DNA of 64,000 nucleotides from an uncultured Bellilinea sp. (GTDB lineage: Bacteria > Chloroflexota > Anaerolineae > Anaerolineales > Anaerolineaceae), in assembly GCA_938040735.1 (NCBI GenBank), contig CALHYE010000007.1, positions 119,541-183,540 on the forward strand, given 5' to 3'. The translations under genes were made by a program, and so were the position numbers. Shown one piece after another: positions 54,255 to 63,820 of the stretch. The notes under the pieces are model-generated. The model did not search any database. It was not told where the DNA came from and was given only the letters and a program-made list of their open reading frames with translations. Within the stretch, counting starts at the first letter, position 1, and every line of letters begins with the position of its first letter.

Positions 54255-55856
54255 TCATCCTTGGCGCGGGAGGGTTATTTGGAGTCTCGCCCCGTACCCA
54301 TGCACGGGTTCAACGAAACGGATATCCCCTTTGTGAATATCCACGACCAGATCATAACTTACCGAAAGCCCTAAACCGGTACCACCCGGCCGGGTTGAGA
54401 AAAATGGCTCAAACACCTTTTCTTCTAAATCTTTGGAAATGCCCCGACCGTTGTCTTCAACGCTGAGGATAACCCGGTCTGGATACCGATCCTCCAAATC
54501 AAGCCAGATTTTACGCGGCGCCGGTTGGTTTTTCAAGGCCTCCATTGAATTTAACAGCACATTCAGGAGGACCTGCTGAATATGATCCTGAATCATCTCC
54601 ACTTCAACCGGTGGAGAGGGAAAATTCTGAATCAGTTCGATCCCATTCGCATGCAACTGAGGTTTGATCAATTCCTTGACCAATTCAACCACCGACAACA
54701 AGTCGGCACGTTTCCGTTCAAGGTTATCAGGGCGATAAAAGGACAAAGCGTTCTGTGCCAGTGTGGAAAGTCTTTCAATCTCTAGTACGGCGAGGCTCAG
54801 GTACTCCTGTCTTTGTGAGTCGGATATATCATCCCGCAAGGAAAGATGCAGGCAATTTCTGACCGCCTGAAGAGGGTTATTCATTTCGTGCGCCAGACTC
54901 CCCATCAACCTGCCCAGAGCGCTCATTTTTTCTGCCATTAGAATAGCACGGTGCGATTCTCGGGCTTGCTCAATCATCCTTTCCAGATCCTTGTAAAGGA
55001 TAGCATTTTCCATCGCAATAACCGCTTGCCGCGCAAAAATCGCCGCTAATTCCAAATCGGCTTCGTGTAATTTACCATGTTCAATTGAACGTAAAAAGTA
55101 CAAAATAAACTTCGCTTTTTCACGAAATACCGGCACCAACAAAATTTCCAAATCGTTTTGTAATAAATGATTTTTCAGGATGACATCATCCAACTGCTCG
55201 GTTTGGATGATTCTTAATCGTTCATCGCTGGCACAATCCAAAATTCGATCCCAATCCACCTGATGAGGATCAACCAACGAATTTAAGTCACAACCGTACA
55301 CCAAATTCCACTGCGAAGCGGAATATTCATATTTATAAACACCGGTCTCGGCTGCATGTAATAACTCCCCGGCAAGTTCTTGTAAATAATTCTTGAGAGA
55401 TTCCAGTTCTACCCGACTGTAAATATTTTCCATAAAATCAAATAACGGCCGCAACACTCTCAAGCGGATTGCGTCGGTTTGATAACGACGGTTTTCAAGG
55501 ACATGATGTACCGTTTCAATCAATTCTTTGGACGATTCAAAAGGCTTGACCAGTAATCCATCCACGCCTTTTCGTAAAGCTTGAATGGAAGTCTCCGCGC
55601 TGCCAAAACCCGTAATGAGGATCACCGCTGATTCCGAATGAATTTGCCGGAAGCGAGATGCCAGTTCAAATCCATCCATGATTGGCATGCGAATATCGGT
55701 GATTAATAAATCATATTCCTTTCCTTCCGCCTGTCGAAGCGCATCGCGAGCGGTGGTGGCGGTATCCACATCAAAACCATGGCGCTCCAAAATCCGACGA
55801 CATAAGCGAAGAATTGCCGGATCATCGTCCACAACAAGAATTTTGGTATCCTTCAT
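54255..55856 (-). CDS. REC-GAF histidine kinase
   Basis: This 533-residue soluble kinase has an N-terminal REC (1-125; Asp54 in LITDIRMPIMDG, Lys104), a GAF-like domain (about 140-300), HisKA with His323 in SLAHEMNNPLQAV, and HATPase (about 420-530) with Asn436, VEDNGRGI and GGTGLGLSVS. A receiver at the N terminus means that its activity may be set by phosphate from another kinase, such as the large hybrid kinase or the stand-alone receivers nearby. It couples by ATGA-type overlap to the winged-helix regulator. A TATAAT stands about 37 bases upstream of the ATG. Confidence 0.92.
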   Translation of the reverse strand: MKDTKILVVDDDPAILRLCRRILERHGFDVDTATTARDALRQAEGKEYDLLITDIRMPIMDGFELASRFRQIHSESAVILITGFGSAETSIQALRKGVDGLLVKPFESSKELIETVHHVLENRRYQTDAIRLRVLRPLFDFMENIYSRVELESLKNYLQELAGELLHAAETGVYKYEYSASQWNLVYGCDLNSLVDPHQVDWDRILDCASDERLRIIQTEQLDDVILKNHLLQNDLEILLVPVFREKAKFILYFLRSIEHGKLHEADLELAAIFARQAVIAMENAILYKDLERMIEQARESHRAILMAEKMSALGRLMGSLAHEMNNPLQAVRNCLHLSLRDDISDSQRQEYLSLAVLEIERLSTLAQNALSFYRPDNLERKRADLLSVVELVKELIKPQLHANGIELIQNFPSPPVEVEMIQDHIQQVLLNVLLNSMEALKNQPAPRKIWLDLEDRYPDRVILSVEDNGRGISKDLEEKVFEPFFSTRPGGTGLGLSVSYDLVVDIHKGDIRFVEPVHGYGARLQITLPRQG

Positions 55857-55984
55857 CGGTATTCCGCCCTCACATTTTCCCTGTTGGCCTTTATTATACC
55901 GTTTCCTGTCTGAGAATGAATTAATTTATAGATAAGGCCGAAACTGCTGGTAAAATAGCGCATCGGTTTAACTTCGAGACTTTA

Positions 55985-57637
55985 ATGGATGGAATTATGA
56001 CCGTACTAACTACACTGACTGCCCTCACCCCCATACTGGCTATTTTTATTCTATTAGTCCTGCTGCGCTTGCCAGCCAGTAAGGCGATGCCTTTAAGCCT
56101 CTTCATCACGGGTATTCTGGCGCTGCTCGTCTGGAGAGTCCCATTTTTACATATCGCTGCTTCTATATTAGAAGGGTTGATTATTTCTCTTTCGATTTTG
56201 TGGATCTTGTTCGGGGCGATTTTGCTCCTCAACACATTGACAGTTGCAGGCGCTATGGAGCGAATTCGGGCAATGTTTTTCAGCATTTCTCCCGACCGGC
56301 GCGTTCAGGCCATTATTGTGGCATGGTTGTTTGGGGCTTTTATCGAAGGGGCAGCCGGCTTTGGTACTCCAGCGGCAATCACCGCCCCTTTAATGGTAGC
56401 CCTTGGTTTTCCGCCGCTTGCCGCTGTTGTGCTTGCTCTGACTGCCAACAGCAGCCCGGTAACTTTTGGCGCTTTGGGAACCACTTTTCAAATCGGCATG
56501 ACGCGCGGATTACAACAAGGTGGGGAAATGGCAAGTTTGGTCGCTCAGGCAACCGGCGGGATTACTCTCCCCGAGGTCATTCATAAGGTTGCCGCCCAAG
56601 CCGTCCAAATTGACTTGTTTGTTGGTACACTAATTCCCCTGATTCAGGTATTGCTCCTCACCCGTTTCTTCGGCAGGAACAAATCGTGGCGGGAAGGTTT
56701 GGCAATGTGGAAATTTGCCCTTTTTGCAGGAATTAGTTTTCTACTACCCGCTTATCTGGTTGCCTTATTTTTGGGGCCGGAGTTTCCAACCCTGATCGGT
56801 GCGCTGGTTGCCATGCTGATTGTGATACCGGCGGCCCGCAAGGGATTCCTCATCCCTAAAGACATCTGGTATTTGGAGGACAGGGAAGAAGAAGGGCAAG
56901 CCGTTGAACATTCCATGCCGCTCCAACGAGCCTGGCTTCCTTACATTCTACTCACCATTTTACTGGTGCTAACTCGTCTTCCCTTTTTACCCTTGAAAAA
57001 CTTCTTGCAGAGCCTATCCATCCGCTTTGATAATCTTTTGGGAACGGGAATCAGCACCTCTTTAGAACCCCTCTACCTGCCCGGTACGATTTTTGTCATC
57101 GTCGCGCTCTTTTCTTTCTGGTTTTTTCACATTCAGAGTCAAAATCGCCGGCGGGTCGTTTCTCAATCCATGCAGCGGTTAATCGGCAGTGCAATTGCCC
57201 TGGGCGGAGCCCTGCCAATGGTACGAATTTTTATCAATTCGGGCATCAATTCAGCCGGTCTGGAGAGCATGCCGATTGAATTAGCCCGTCAAGCCTCTGA
57301 TTTGGTGGGGAATTACTGGCCGCTGATAGCCCCTCTAATTGGCAGTTTAGGCTCGTTTTTAGCCGGCAGCGCCACTTTTAGTAACATGATGTTCTCGTTA
57401 TTTCAGGTGAGTGTAGCCGGTCAGGTCAACCTATCGCCGTTTATTGTCCTTGCTTTGCAAGCGCTGGGGGCAAATGCAGGGAATATGATTTGTGTTTTGA
57501 ATGTCGTTGCCGCTGCTTCGGTTGTGGGCTTAAGCGGAAAAGAGGGTTCGATTATTCGCTTTACCCTAATGCCAATGTTGTATTACATTCTTTGGGCAGG
57601 TGTGGTTGGATTTATTCTAAGTGGGCTTATAAGATAA
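55985..57637 (+). CDS. L-lactate permease (LctP family)
   Basis: This 550-residue membrane protein has about 13-14 helices and the LctP signature [20 protein letters not shown] near residue 120. It also has the [14 protein letters not shown] segment and the late [21 protein letters not shown] motif. LctP transporters move L-lactate, D-lactate or glycolate with protons. The start is ATG 55985 or the in-frame ATG at 55997; the ribosome-binding site is weak for both. It is divergent from the REC-GAF kinase gene, so the kinase-regulator pair could control it. Confidence 0.88.
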   Translation: MDGIMTVLTTLTALTPILAIFILLVLLRLPASKAMPLSLFITGILALLVWRVPFLHIAASILEGLIISLSILWILFGAILLLNTLTVAGAMERIRAMFFSISPDRRVQAIIVAWLFGAFIEGAAGFGTPAAITAPLMVALGFPPLAAVVLALTANSSPVTFGALGTTFQIGMTRGLQQGGEMASLVAQATGGITLPEVIHKVAAQAVQIDLFVGTLIPLIQVLLLTRFFGRNKSWREGLAMWKFALFAGISFLLPAYLVALFLGPEFPTLIGALVAMLIVIPAARKGFLIPKDIWYLEDREEEGQAVEHSMPLQRAWLPYILLTILLVLTRLPFLPLKNFLQSLSIRFDNLLGTGISTSLEPLYLPGTIFVIVALFSFWFFHIQSQNRRRVVSQSMQRLIGSAIALGGALPMVRIFINSGINSAGLESMPIELARQASDLVGNYWPLIAPLIGSLGSFLAGSATFSNMMFSLFQVSVAGQVNLSPFIVLALQALGANAGNMICVLNVVAAASVVGLSGKEGSIIRFTLMPMLYYILWAGVVGFILSGLIR

Positions 57638-57654
57638 AATTTTCTTCAAAAAGG

Positions 57655-57683
57655 TTGCGCTTTTACCAAACTTAACGCATAAT
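57655..57683 (+). promoter_or_regulatory. Candidate promoter of the peptide ABC importer operon
   Basis: TTGCGC (57655-57660), 17 bp and CATAAT (57678-57683) lie in the 173-bp gap after the permease gene. The -10 matches 5 of 6 bases and the -35 matches 3 of 6. It would give a leader of about 120 bases. Confidence 0.4.
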
Positions 57684-57725
57684 TGAATGTTAGTTTCCGT
57701 TTTTACGTTCCCCTAAAAGTTTACC

Positions 57726-57808
57726 AAAGGAGGTGATTTCTGCGAGAGATATCTTACTCTTTAAACTGCCGTATCTGTTTCCGTATTCAAAAAATCAAGG
57801 AGGAGTAG
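57726..57808 (+). promoter_or_regulatory. Very strong Shine-Dalgarno and possible leader peptide before the binding-protein gene
   Basis: AAAGGAGGTGAT (57726-57737) is complementary to nearly the whole anti-Shine-Dalgarno tail of 16S rRNA, but no ATG, GTG or TTG lies at the right distance after it. A CTG at 57740 opens a 22-codon frame that ends TAG at 57806, two bases before the real ATG at 57811. That ATG has its own AAGGAGGAG. The element could be a leader-peptide start or a ribosome standby site. Confidence 0.4.
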
Positions 57809-57810
57809 CG

Positions 57811-59538
57811 ATGAAAGCCAAAAAATTCTTTGGGGTTTTGGTTGTCTTGATCATTGCAGGCCTGGCGCTTGCAGCCTGTCAACCGGCCGCCACGCCAACC
57901 CAGCAGCCGCCTGTCCAACAGCCAACCACCCCGCCGGAAAAACCACCGGCTGAACAACCCACCACCCCGCCGCAGGCAGGTTTTGAACCAATGGTTTATG
58001 GCGTAGAGACCTGCGATAACTACAACGGTATCATCAAAGAGATTGCCGCTCTTGATGAACTAACCGTCCGCTTCACGTTGTGCGTGCCGGACCCAGCATT
58101 TGAATCCAAAGCCGCTTTTACGGCCTTCGCCATTCAGCCCAAAGAATGGATTGAAGCCGCCATGGAAAACCGCCAGATTTTGGAAAAACCGATCGGCACC
58201 GGGCCGTATGTGCTGGATTCCTGGAAACGCGGCGACAGCATTATCTTCAAGCGTTTCAATGATTACTGGGGCGAAAAAGCCAAAACCGAAACCTTGGTCT
58301 TCCGCTGGGCATCTGAAGGCGCCGCCCGTTTGTTGGAACTCCAATCCGGCACGGTGGATGGAATTGACAATCCCAGCCCCGATGATTTCCAAGTCATCCG
58401 CAACGATCCCAACCTGCGATTGATTGAACGCGAAGCGCTCAACATCTTCTATCTGGGCATGACCAACACCTTTGAGCCTTTTGACAAAGTCGAAGTTCGT
58501 CAGGCGGTTGCGATGGGCATTGACCGCCAGCGCATCGTGGATAACTTCTATCCGGCTGGTTCTTCGGTTGCCACCCACTTCACCCCTTGCTCCATTCCCA
58601 ACGGCTGCGTCGGCGAAGACTGGTATGAGTTCAACCCCGAAAAAGCCCGTGAACTGCTGGCCAAAGCCGGATTCCCCAATGGCTTCCAGACCAAAATTTA
58701 TTACCGCGATGTATTCCGCGGTTACCTGCCGGAACCCGGTTTGGTTGCAACCGACATTCAGGCTCAATTGAAACAGAATCTTAACATTGATGCCGAAATT
58801 GTTGTGATGGAAAGCGGCGCCTTCATTGACGAATCAACCAGCGGCCGCTTAAATGGCTTTTACCTGCTGGGTTGGGGCGCTGACTACCCCCACATTACCA
58901 ACTTCCTCGACTTCCACTTTGGCCGTGCCAACCCTCAATTTGGTAAGCCATTCCCCGAAATTTATGAACTGCTCGAACAGGGCGCTCGCATTGCAGACCC
59001 TGAAGAAGCAACCCCAATCTATGAGCAGGCCAATAACAAGATCAAAGAACTGGTGCCTATGGTGCCGATTGCTCACGGCGGTTCGGGTGTAGCCTATCGT
59101 GCCGATGTGGTCGGTGGGCATGCCAGCCCGTTGGGCAACGAGTACTTCGCCGTAATGGATCCGGGCGGCCGCTCAACCTTCGTTTGGATGCAGAATGCCG
59201 AGCCCATTTCCCTGTACTGCGGCGATGAAACCGACGGCGAAAGCCTGCGCGCTTGCGAACAGGTCCTCGAATCGCTGCTCGGTTATGAAATTGGCGGTAC
59301 CGAAGTGAAACCGGCGCTGGCAACCGAATGCACTCCCAATCAAGACCTCACGGTCTACACCTGCAAGCTGCGCCCGAATGTTAAGTTCCATGATGGTTCG
59401 CCCTTCGACGCCAATGATGTAGTGATGTCCTGGGTGGTTGCCTGGGATTACAAACACCCGCTCCACATTGGCAACACCGGCGCATTCGAATACTTCAGCT
59501 ACCTGTGGGGGCTGATGAATGCCCCGGCTGAAGAGTAA
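57811..59538 (+). CDS. Peptide/oligopeptide-binding lipoprotein (SBP_bac_5 type), circularly permuted
   Basis: This 575-residue lipoprotein has a signal peptide with lipobox LALAAC (Cys23) and a Pro/Gln/Thr linker (26-56). Residues about 60-450 match the middle and C-terminal parts of DppA/OppA in order: LDELTVRFTL, IGTGPYVLDSWKRGD, FNDYWG, VEVRQAVAMGIDRQRIV, FNPEKARELLAKAGF, ending in SPLGNEYFAVMD. Residues 453-575 then match the normal N-terminal part: a first beta-strand, LESLLGYEIGGTEVKPALA, TYTCKLRP-like VYTCKLRPNVKFHDG and FDANDVVMSW. Thus the usual N-lobe segment is at the C terminus. The ATG at 57811 has AAGGAGGAG upstream. The permease and ATPase genes follow. Confidence 0.88.
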   Translation: MKAKKFFGVLVVLIIAGLALAACQPAATPTQQPPVQQPTTPPEKPPAEQPTTPPQAGFEPMVYGVETCDNYNGIIKEIAALDELTVRFTLCVPDPAFESKAAFTAFAIQPKEWIEAAMENRQILEKPIGTGPYVLDSWKRGDSIIFKRFNDYWGEKAKTETLVFRWASEGAARLLELQSGTVDGIDNPSPDDFQVIRNDPNLRLIEREALNIFYLGMTNTFEPFDKVEVRQAVAMGIDRQRIVDNFYPAGSSVATHFTPCSIPNGCVGEDWYEFNPEKARELLAKAGFPNGFQTKIYYRDVFRGYLPEPGLVATDIQAQLKQNLNIDAEIVVMESGAFIDESTSGRLNGFYLLGWGADYPHITNFLDFHFGRANPQFGKPFPEIYELLEQGARIADPEEATPIYEQANNKIKELVPMVPIAHGGSGVAYRADVVGGHASPLGNEYFAVMDPGGRSTFVWMQNAEPISLYCGDETDGESLRACEQVLESLLGYEIGGTEVKPALATECTPNQDLTVYTCKLRPNVKFHDGSPFDANDVVMSWVVAWDYKHPLHIGNTGAFEYFSYLWGLMNAPAEE

Positions 59539-59582
59539 ATACTTCAACCAACGGTCAAACCTTGTAAAATGAACTGACAAAT

Positions 59583-59628
59583 GCGCGGGATAGACGGTAC
59601 TCCCAAACGAGCATCGCCTGTCCCGCGC
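59583..59628 (+). other. Intercistronic hairpin between binding-protein and permease genes
   Basis: GCGCGGGATAG (59583-59593) pairs with CTGTCCCGCGC (59618-59628) with one G-U pair and a 24-base loop. No T-run follows. Such structures often protect the binding-protein mRNA end or partly terminate, so the binding protein is made in excess over the permease. Confidence 0.6.
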
Positions 59629-59681
59629 GCCTTATTACTCATTCCAGGATTGATGTTTTCAAAGAATAGTAAGGGACTGCC

Positions 59682-60761
59682 ATGATCGCATATACAATTC
59701 GCCGTTTATTACTGGCAATTCCGGTCATGTTTGGGATTCTGGTGGTGACTTTCACCCTTTCCCGGATGATCCCCGGCGATCCATGCAAAGCCATGCTGGG
59801 CGAAAAAGCAACCGCTGAGGTTTGCGATCGTTTTCGCGCCCAATATGGATTGGACAAACCCATTCCCGTCCAGTTAGGAATTTACATGGGGAATGTCCTC
59901 AAAGGTGACTTCGGTATGTCCATTCGCTTTAGCCGTCCGGTTACCATTATCCTCATCGAACGGCTGCCCACGACCATTGAGCTGGGTTTAACTTCATTGA
60001 TGATCGCTGTGCTGGTAGGCATACCGGCTGGAATTTTATCCGCCATCAAGCGCAATTCCATCATAGATGTAATCACCATGGTTGGTGCAAACATTGGGGT
60101 ATCCATGCCGGTTTACTGGCTGGGATTGATTCTGGCGTATGTTTTCGCATTATTGCTCAAGGATACACCTTTCTGGCTGCCACCCACCGGCAGATTATCA
60201 GCCGGTCTGGTCAGTGTTCCCTTCTATCAGGTTTTGGGATGGGAGTTTCCAAAGGAATCCTTTCGTTATCATTTAGTTGAATTTATCAGCAACCTCTACA
60301 TTTTCAATTCTCTGATCACCAGAGATTGGACTATATTGAAAGATGCGATCCAACACTTAATACTCCCTTCGGTTGCCCTCAGTACCATACCGCTGGCTAT
60401 CATCGCCCGCATGACCCGTTCTTCTATGCTGGAAGTGCTCAAGCAAGATTACATCCGCGCCGCCCGAGCCAAAGGTTTGTTGCGAGGAACGGTGATTTTC
60501 AAGCACGCCTTTCGCAATGCACTATTGCCGATTGTCACAATCATCGGTATTCAAGTCGGTACTTTGTTTGCCGGCGCGGTTTTGACCGAAACCATATTTG
60601 GGCTGGCTGGGGTCGGTCGGATTCTCTTTGAAGCCATCACGGCCCGTGATTTCCCCATCATTCAGGCTTTTACGGTGGTCATTGCGGCTGGTTATGTCAT
60701 TGCCAATTTAATTGTGGATTTATCCTATGTATTTATTGATCCCCGCATACGCCTCGATTAA
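59682..60761 (+). CDS. Peptide ABC transporter permease, DppB/OppB type
   Basis: This 359-residue protein has an N-terminal helix with RRLLLAIPVMFGILVVTF, a DppB-type periplasmic region with MIPGDPCKAM and LDKPIPVQLGIY, and five further membrane helices. The EAA loop RAARAKGLLRGTVIFKHAFRN, which contacts the ATPases, lies near residue 260. It is longer than many DppB proteins because of an extra segment around residues 175-220 (LLKDTPFWLPPTG onwards). AAGGGA precedes the ATG. It is the second gene of the importer operon. Confidence 0.92.
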   Translation: MIAYTIRRLLLAIPVMFGILVVTFTLSRMIPGDPCKAMLGEKATAEVCDRFRAQYGLDKPIPVQLGIYMGNVLKGDFGMSIRFSRPVTIILIERLPTTIELGLTSLMIAVLVGIPAGILSAIKRNSIIDVITMVGANIGVSMPVYWLGLILAYVFALLLKDTPFWLPPTGRLSAGLVSVPFYQVLGWEFPKESFRYHLVEFISNLYIFNSLITRDWTILKDAIQHLILPSVALSTIPLAIIARMTRSSMLEVLKQDYIRAARAKGLLRGTVIFKHAFRNALLPIVTIIGIQVGTLFAGAVLTETIFGLAGVGRILFEAITARDFPIIQAFTVVIAAGYVIANLIVDLSYVFIDPRIRLD

Positions 60762-60782
60762 CTTGAGAATTGGGTGTAAAAA

Positions 60783-61721
60783 ATGGTAACCGATTTGAAA
60801 GTAAACCAAATTAAGCAAAAAGATTACCGATCGAACAGTTTATGGCGGCTGACGCTGCGGCGCATCTTTCGTCAACGCTCGGCTATTTTTGGCATGGCTT
60901 TACTCGGCTTCTTGATTTTGATTGCCATATTTGCCGAGGTAATCGCCCCTTATGACCCAATCCAACCCTTGATCGGAATTGAAAACGTCAGCAAACGAGA
61001 AGGCCCCTGTATTCACCTGTTCGGCTGCCCAAAAGACCGCCCCCAACATATTATGGGGATTGACGGCAATGTCCGTGATCAATTCAGCCGCGTGCTTTAC
61101 GGTTCCCGCTACTCGCTCTACGTGGGTTTCACTACGGTTTCCTTTGCAATCCTGGTTGGTACGCTTCTGGGGGCAATTTCCGGTTACTTTGGCGGTTGGT
61201 GGGATAACATCATCATGCGCTTGATGGATGTTTTGATGGCATTTCCTTCCCTGCTGTTGGCAATCACGATTGTCTCTGTCCTTGGTCCCGGCTTACAAAA
61301 TGCGCTGTTGGCCATTGCCATTGTGGCTATACCGGTTTATGCGCGGGTTGTGAGAGCCAGCGTGCTTTCGGTAAAAGAACAGGCCTATGTAGCCGCTTCC
61401 CTTGCTTTAGGGGGCAGTCACTTTCACATCTTGCTGCGCCGAATTTTGCCCAATGCCATTCCACCCTTGATCGTACAGGGAACTCTGGGGATTGGCACCG
61501 CCATTCTGGATGCCGCTGCGCTTTCCTTCCTTGGCTTAGGCGCTCAGCCGCCCACCCCCGAATGGGGTACCATGCTCGGCACGGAGCGCAATCAGGTGTT
61601 TACAGCCCCTCATTTAGTTTTCTTTCCCGGCGCTGCCATCATGATTACGGTACTGGCATTCAACCTTTTAGGTGATGGACTTCGGGACGCTATTGACCCG
61701 CGCTTGACCCACCAAAAATAA
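60783..61721 (+). CDS. Peptide ABC transporter permease, DppC/OppC type
   Basis: This 312-residue permease has the N-terminal OppC_N helix (IFRQRSAIFGMALLGFLIL). An extracytoplasmic segment with two Cys (GPCIHLFGC) replaces the usual short HxxGTD-type loop; MGIDGNVRDQFSRVLYGSR follows. Then come five helices with the EAA loop ASLALGGSHFHILLRRILPN and the typical SFLGLGAQPPTPEWGTML end. It follows dppB by 21 bases. The Cys pair could form a disulfide, which is of interest because a VKOR is encoded elsewhere in the window. Confidence 0.92.
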   Translation: MVTDLKVNQIKQKDYRSNSLWRLTLRRIFRQRSAIFGMALLGFLILIAIFAEVIAPYDPIQPLIGIENVSKREGPCIHLFGCPKDRPQHIMGIDGNVRDQFSRVLYGSRYSLYVGFTTVSFAILVGTLLGAISGYFGGWWDNIIMRLMDVLMAFPSLLLAITIVSVLGPGLQNALLAIAIVAIPVYARVVRASVLSVKEQAYVAASLALGGSHFHILLRRILPNAIPPLIVQGTLGIGTAILDAAALSFLGLGAQPPTPEWGTMLGTERNQVFTAPHLVFFPGAAIMITVLAFNLLGDGLRDAIDPRLTHQK

Positions 61722-61740
61722 CAGGCAGGAAGAACTGACC

Positions 61741-62772
61741 ATGACTTATAAAAACACATCGCCACTCCTGCAAGTCCAAAATCTAAAAACCTATTATTTC
61801 ACCGATGACGGGGTCGTCAAAGCCGTTGATGGGGTGGATTTCGAAGTCTATCCCGGCGAAGTGTTGGGGTTGGTAGGCGAATCTGGCTGCGGAAAAAGTG
61901 TAACCTCCCTCTCCATCATGGGTTTGATCGAACCGCCCGGAAAAATTATGGATGGAAAGATTATCTTCGAGGGTAAAAATCTGCTGGAAATGCCTGAAAA
62001 GGAAATGGCGCAAGTGCGCGGCAAGAATATTTCGATGATCTTTCAGCAACCGCAAACCAGCCTGAACCCCGTTTTTACCATCGGCGAACAAATCAGCGAG
62101 ATCTTGAAAATCCACAGCACATTAAGCAAACAAGAACTGCAACGACGAACGCTGGAATTGCTGCAAATGGTGGGGATACCGGATGCTCACCGCAAAATCA
62201 ATGCATATCCTCACGAAATGTCAGGAGGACAAGCCCAGCGGGTGATGATTGCCATGGCGCTTGCGCTTAACCCCCAATTGCTGATCGCCGACGAGCCCAC
62301 CACAGCCTTAGATGTAACCATTCAAGCCCAAATTCTCGACCTGATGCGGGAACTTCGCAACCGCACTGGAACAGCCGTCATTCTGATTACCCATGATCTG
62401 GGCGTGATTGCGGAAATGGCAGACCGGGTTGCGGTCATGTACGCCGGAAGAATCGTCGAACAAGCCGACATAAACACCTTATTCAGCGCCCCCCGTCATC
62501 CTTACACTCAGGGATTGATCGAGTCTGTCCCTGTGCTTGGACAAATCAAAGAAGAACTGGCAACCATTCCCGGCAATGTCCCGAATCTGGTGGATTTGCC
62601 GCCCGGTTGCCGCTTTGCACCGCGCTGCACCGCCCGTGAAGCATACGGACTGGAGATCTGCAATCATTTTGAACCGGATCTACAATCTGTGGAAAAAGCC
62701 GATCATTATGTACGTTGCTGGTTGTATCAGGATGGGGATGGCCATAGCGCTCCGCTCAAACCACAGGGTTAG
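61741..62772 (+). CDS. Peptide ABC transporter ATPase, DppD/OppD type
   Basis: This 343-residue ATPase has Walker [15 protein letters not shown]-loop [12 protein letters not shown], signature [15 protein letters not shown], Walker [13 protein letters not shown] and the switch His in LITHDLG. A C-terminal oligopeptide/dipeptide domain has the four-Cys region [12 protein letters not shown]...C...C typical of DppD/F [4Fe-4S] sites. It pairs with the next gene's ATPase. AGGAAG lies upstream of the start. Confidence 0.95.
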   Translation: MTYKNTSPLLQVQNLKTYYFTDDGVVKAVDGVDFEVYPGEVLGLVGESGCGKSVTSLSIMGLIEPPGKIMDGKIIFEGKNLLEMPEKEMAQVRGKNISMIFQQPQTSLNPVFTIGEQISEILKIHSTLSKQELQRRTLELLQMVGIPDAHRKINAYPHEMSGGQAQRVMIAMALALNPQLLIADEPTTALDVTIQAQILDLMRELRNRTGTAVILITHDLGVIAEMADRVAVMYAGRIVEQADINTLFSAPRHPYTQGLIESVPVLGQIKEELATIPGNVPNLVDLPPGCRFAPRCTAREAYGLEICNHFEPDLQSVEKADHYVRCWLYQDGDGHSAPLKPQG

Positions 62773-62784
62773 AAAGGTAAATGG

Positions 62785-63795
62785 ATGAACACTCTGTTTG
62801 AAAAATCTCCAGCTTCCTCTGAAGATTTGGTGGTGGTTAAGGATTTAGTCAAATATTACCCGGTTTACGGCGGTATCCTGAAACGTGTGGTGGCGCATGT
62901 GAAGGCTGTGGATGGCGTCAGTTTTACCATTCGCAAGGGTGAAACACTTGGTCTGGTAGGTGAATCGGGCTGTGGCAAAACCACAGTGGGGCATACCATG
63001 CTCGGCCTGATTAAGGCTACCAGCGGCCACGTCTATTTTGATGGGGTTGACTTGCTTAAACTGAAAGGCAGCGCACTCAAAGAAATGCGCCGTAACATTC
63101 AGATTGTCTTTCAGGATCCTTACTCTTCGCTCGATCCTCGCCTCCCAATCGGCGAGTCGATTGCAGAAGGTTTAAAAATTCATAACATCGGCACAGAACA
63201 AGAACGATTCGAGAAAGTCCTTGCGGTTTTGAAGAAAGTTGGTCTGGAAGATTATCATGCCATGCGCTACCCGCATGAATTTTCCGGCGGTCAGCGCCAG
63301 CGTATTGGTATCGCGCGCGCCCTTATTCTTCAACCAAAATTCATTGTTCTGGACGAACCTGTATCTGCCCTGGATGTTTCCATTCAGGCGCAAGTACTAA
63401 ACATATTACGGAATTTACAAAGGGAATTTGGTTTGACCTACTTATTTGTAGCCCACAATCTGGCGGTTGTGGAACATATTTCCGACCGGGTCGCGGTCAT
63501 GTATTTAGGAAAAATTGTCGAACTGGCAGACCGGGAAGCGCTCTTCCGTTTATCCATCCATCCATATACGCAGGCGCTCATGTCGGCCATTCCCATTCCC
63601 AACCCACGCATTCGCCGTAAGCGGATGATCCTGCCCGGTGATGTTCCCAGCCCATTGAATCCCCCGCGAGGCTGCCGTTTTCACCCCCGCTGCCCCTTTG
63701 CTCGCCCAAACTGCTCACAGGAAGAACCACCCTTGCGCGAAATTCAGCCAGATCACTTCGCCGCTTGTCATTATGCAGAGGAGTTTGTCCAGTAG
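62785..63795 (+). CDS. Peptide ABC transporter ATPase, DppF/OppF type
   Basis: This 336-residue ATPase has Walker [15 protein letters not shown]-loop [13 protein letters not shown], signature [15 protein letters not shown], Walker [13 protein letters not shown] and switch His in [10 protein letters not shown]. The C-terminal [15 protein letters not shown] segment matches the OppF/DppF Cys motif. AAAGG precedes the ATG. It is the last gene of the importer; 25 bases after the stop the tandem repeat begins. Confidence 0.95.
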   Translation: MNTLFEKSPASSEDLVVVKDLVKYYPVYGGILKRVVAHVKAVDGVSFTIRKGETLGLVGESGCGKTTVGHTMLGLIKATSGHVYFDGVDLLKLKGSALKEMRRNIQIVFQDPYSSLDPRLPIGESIAEGLKIHNIGTEQERFEKVLAVLKKVGLEDYHAMRYPHEFSGGQRQRIGIARALILQPKFIVLDEPVSALDVSIQAQVLNILRNLQREFGLTYLFVAHNLAVVEHISDRVAVMYLGKIVELADREALFRLSIHPYTQALMSAIPIPNPRIRRKRMILPGDVPSPLNPPRGCRFHPRCPFARPNCSQEEPPLREIQPDHFAACHYAEEFVQ

Positions 63796-63820
63796 AATTC
63801 TTTTTGCAATGCTTTATGGC

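Noticed and set aside
57638..57810. Riboswitch before the peptide importer
   Set aside because: The 173-base region has no recognisable riboswitch core; its only notable parts are a promoter-like pair and the two Shine-Dalgarno sequences.
57811..59538. Binding-protein gene as a truncated gene plus a fragment of a neighbour
   Set aside because: The frame is continuous through the join at about residue 450, both parts fit one complete fold, and the signal peptide, lipobox and following transporter genes are intact.
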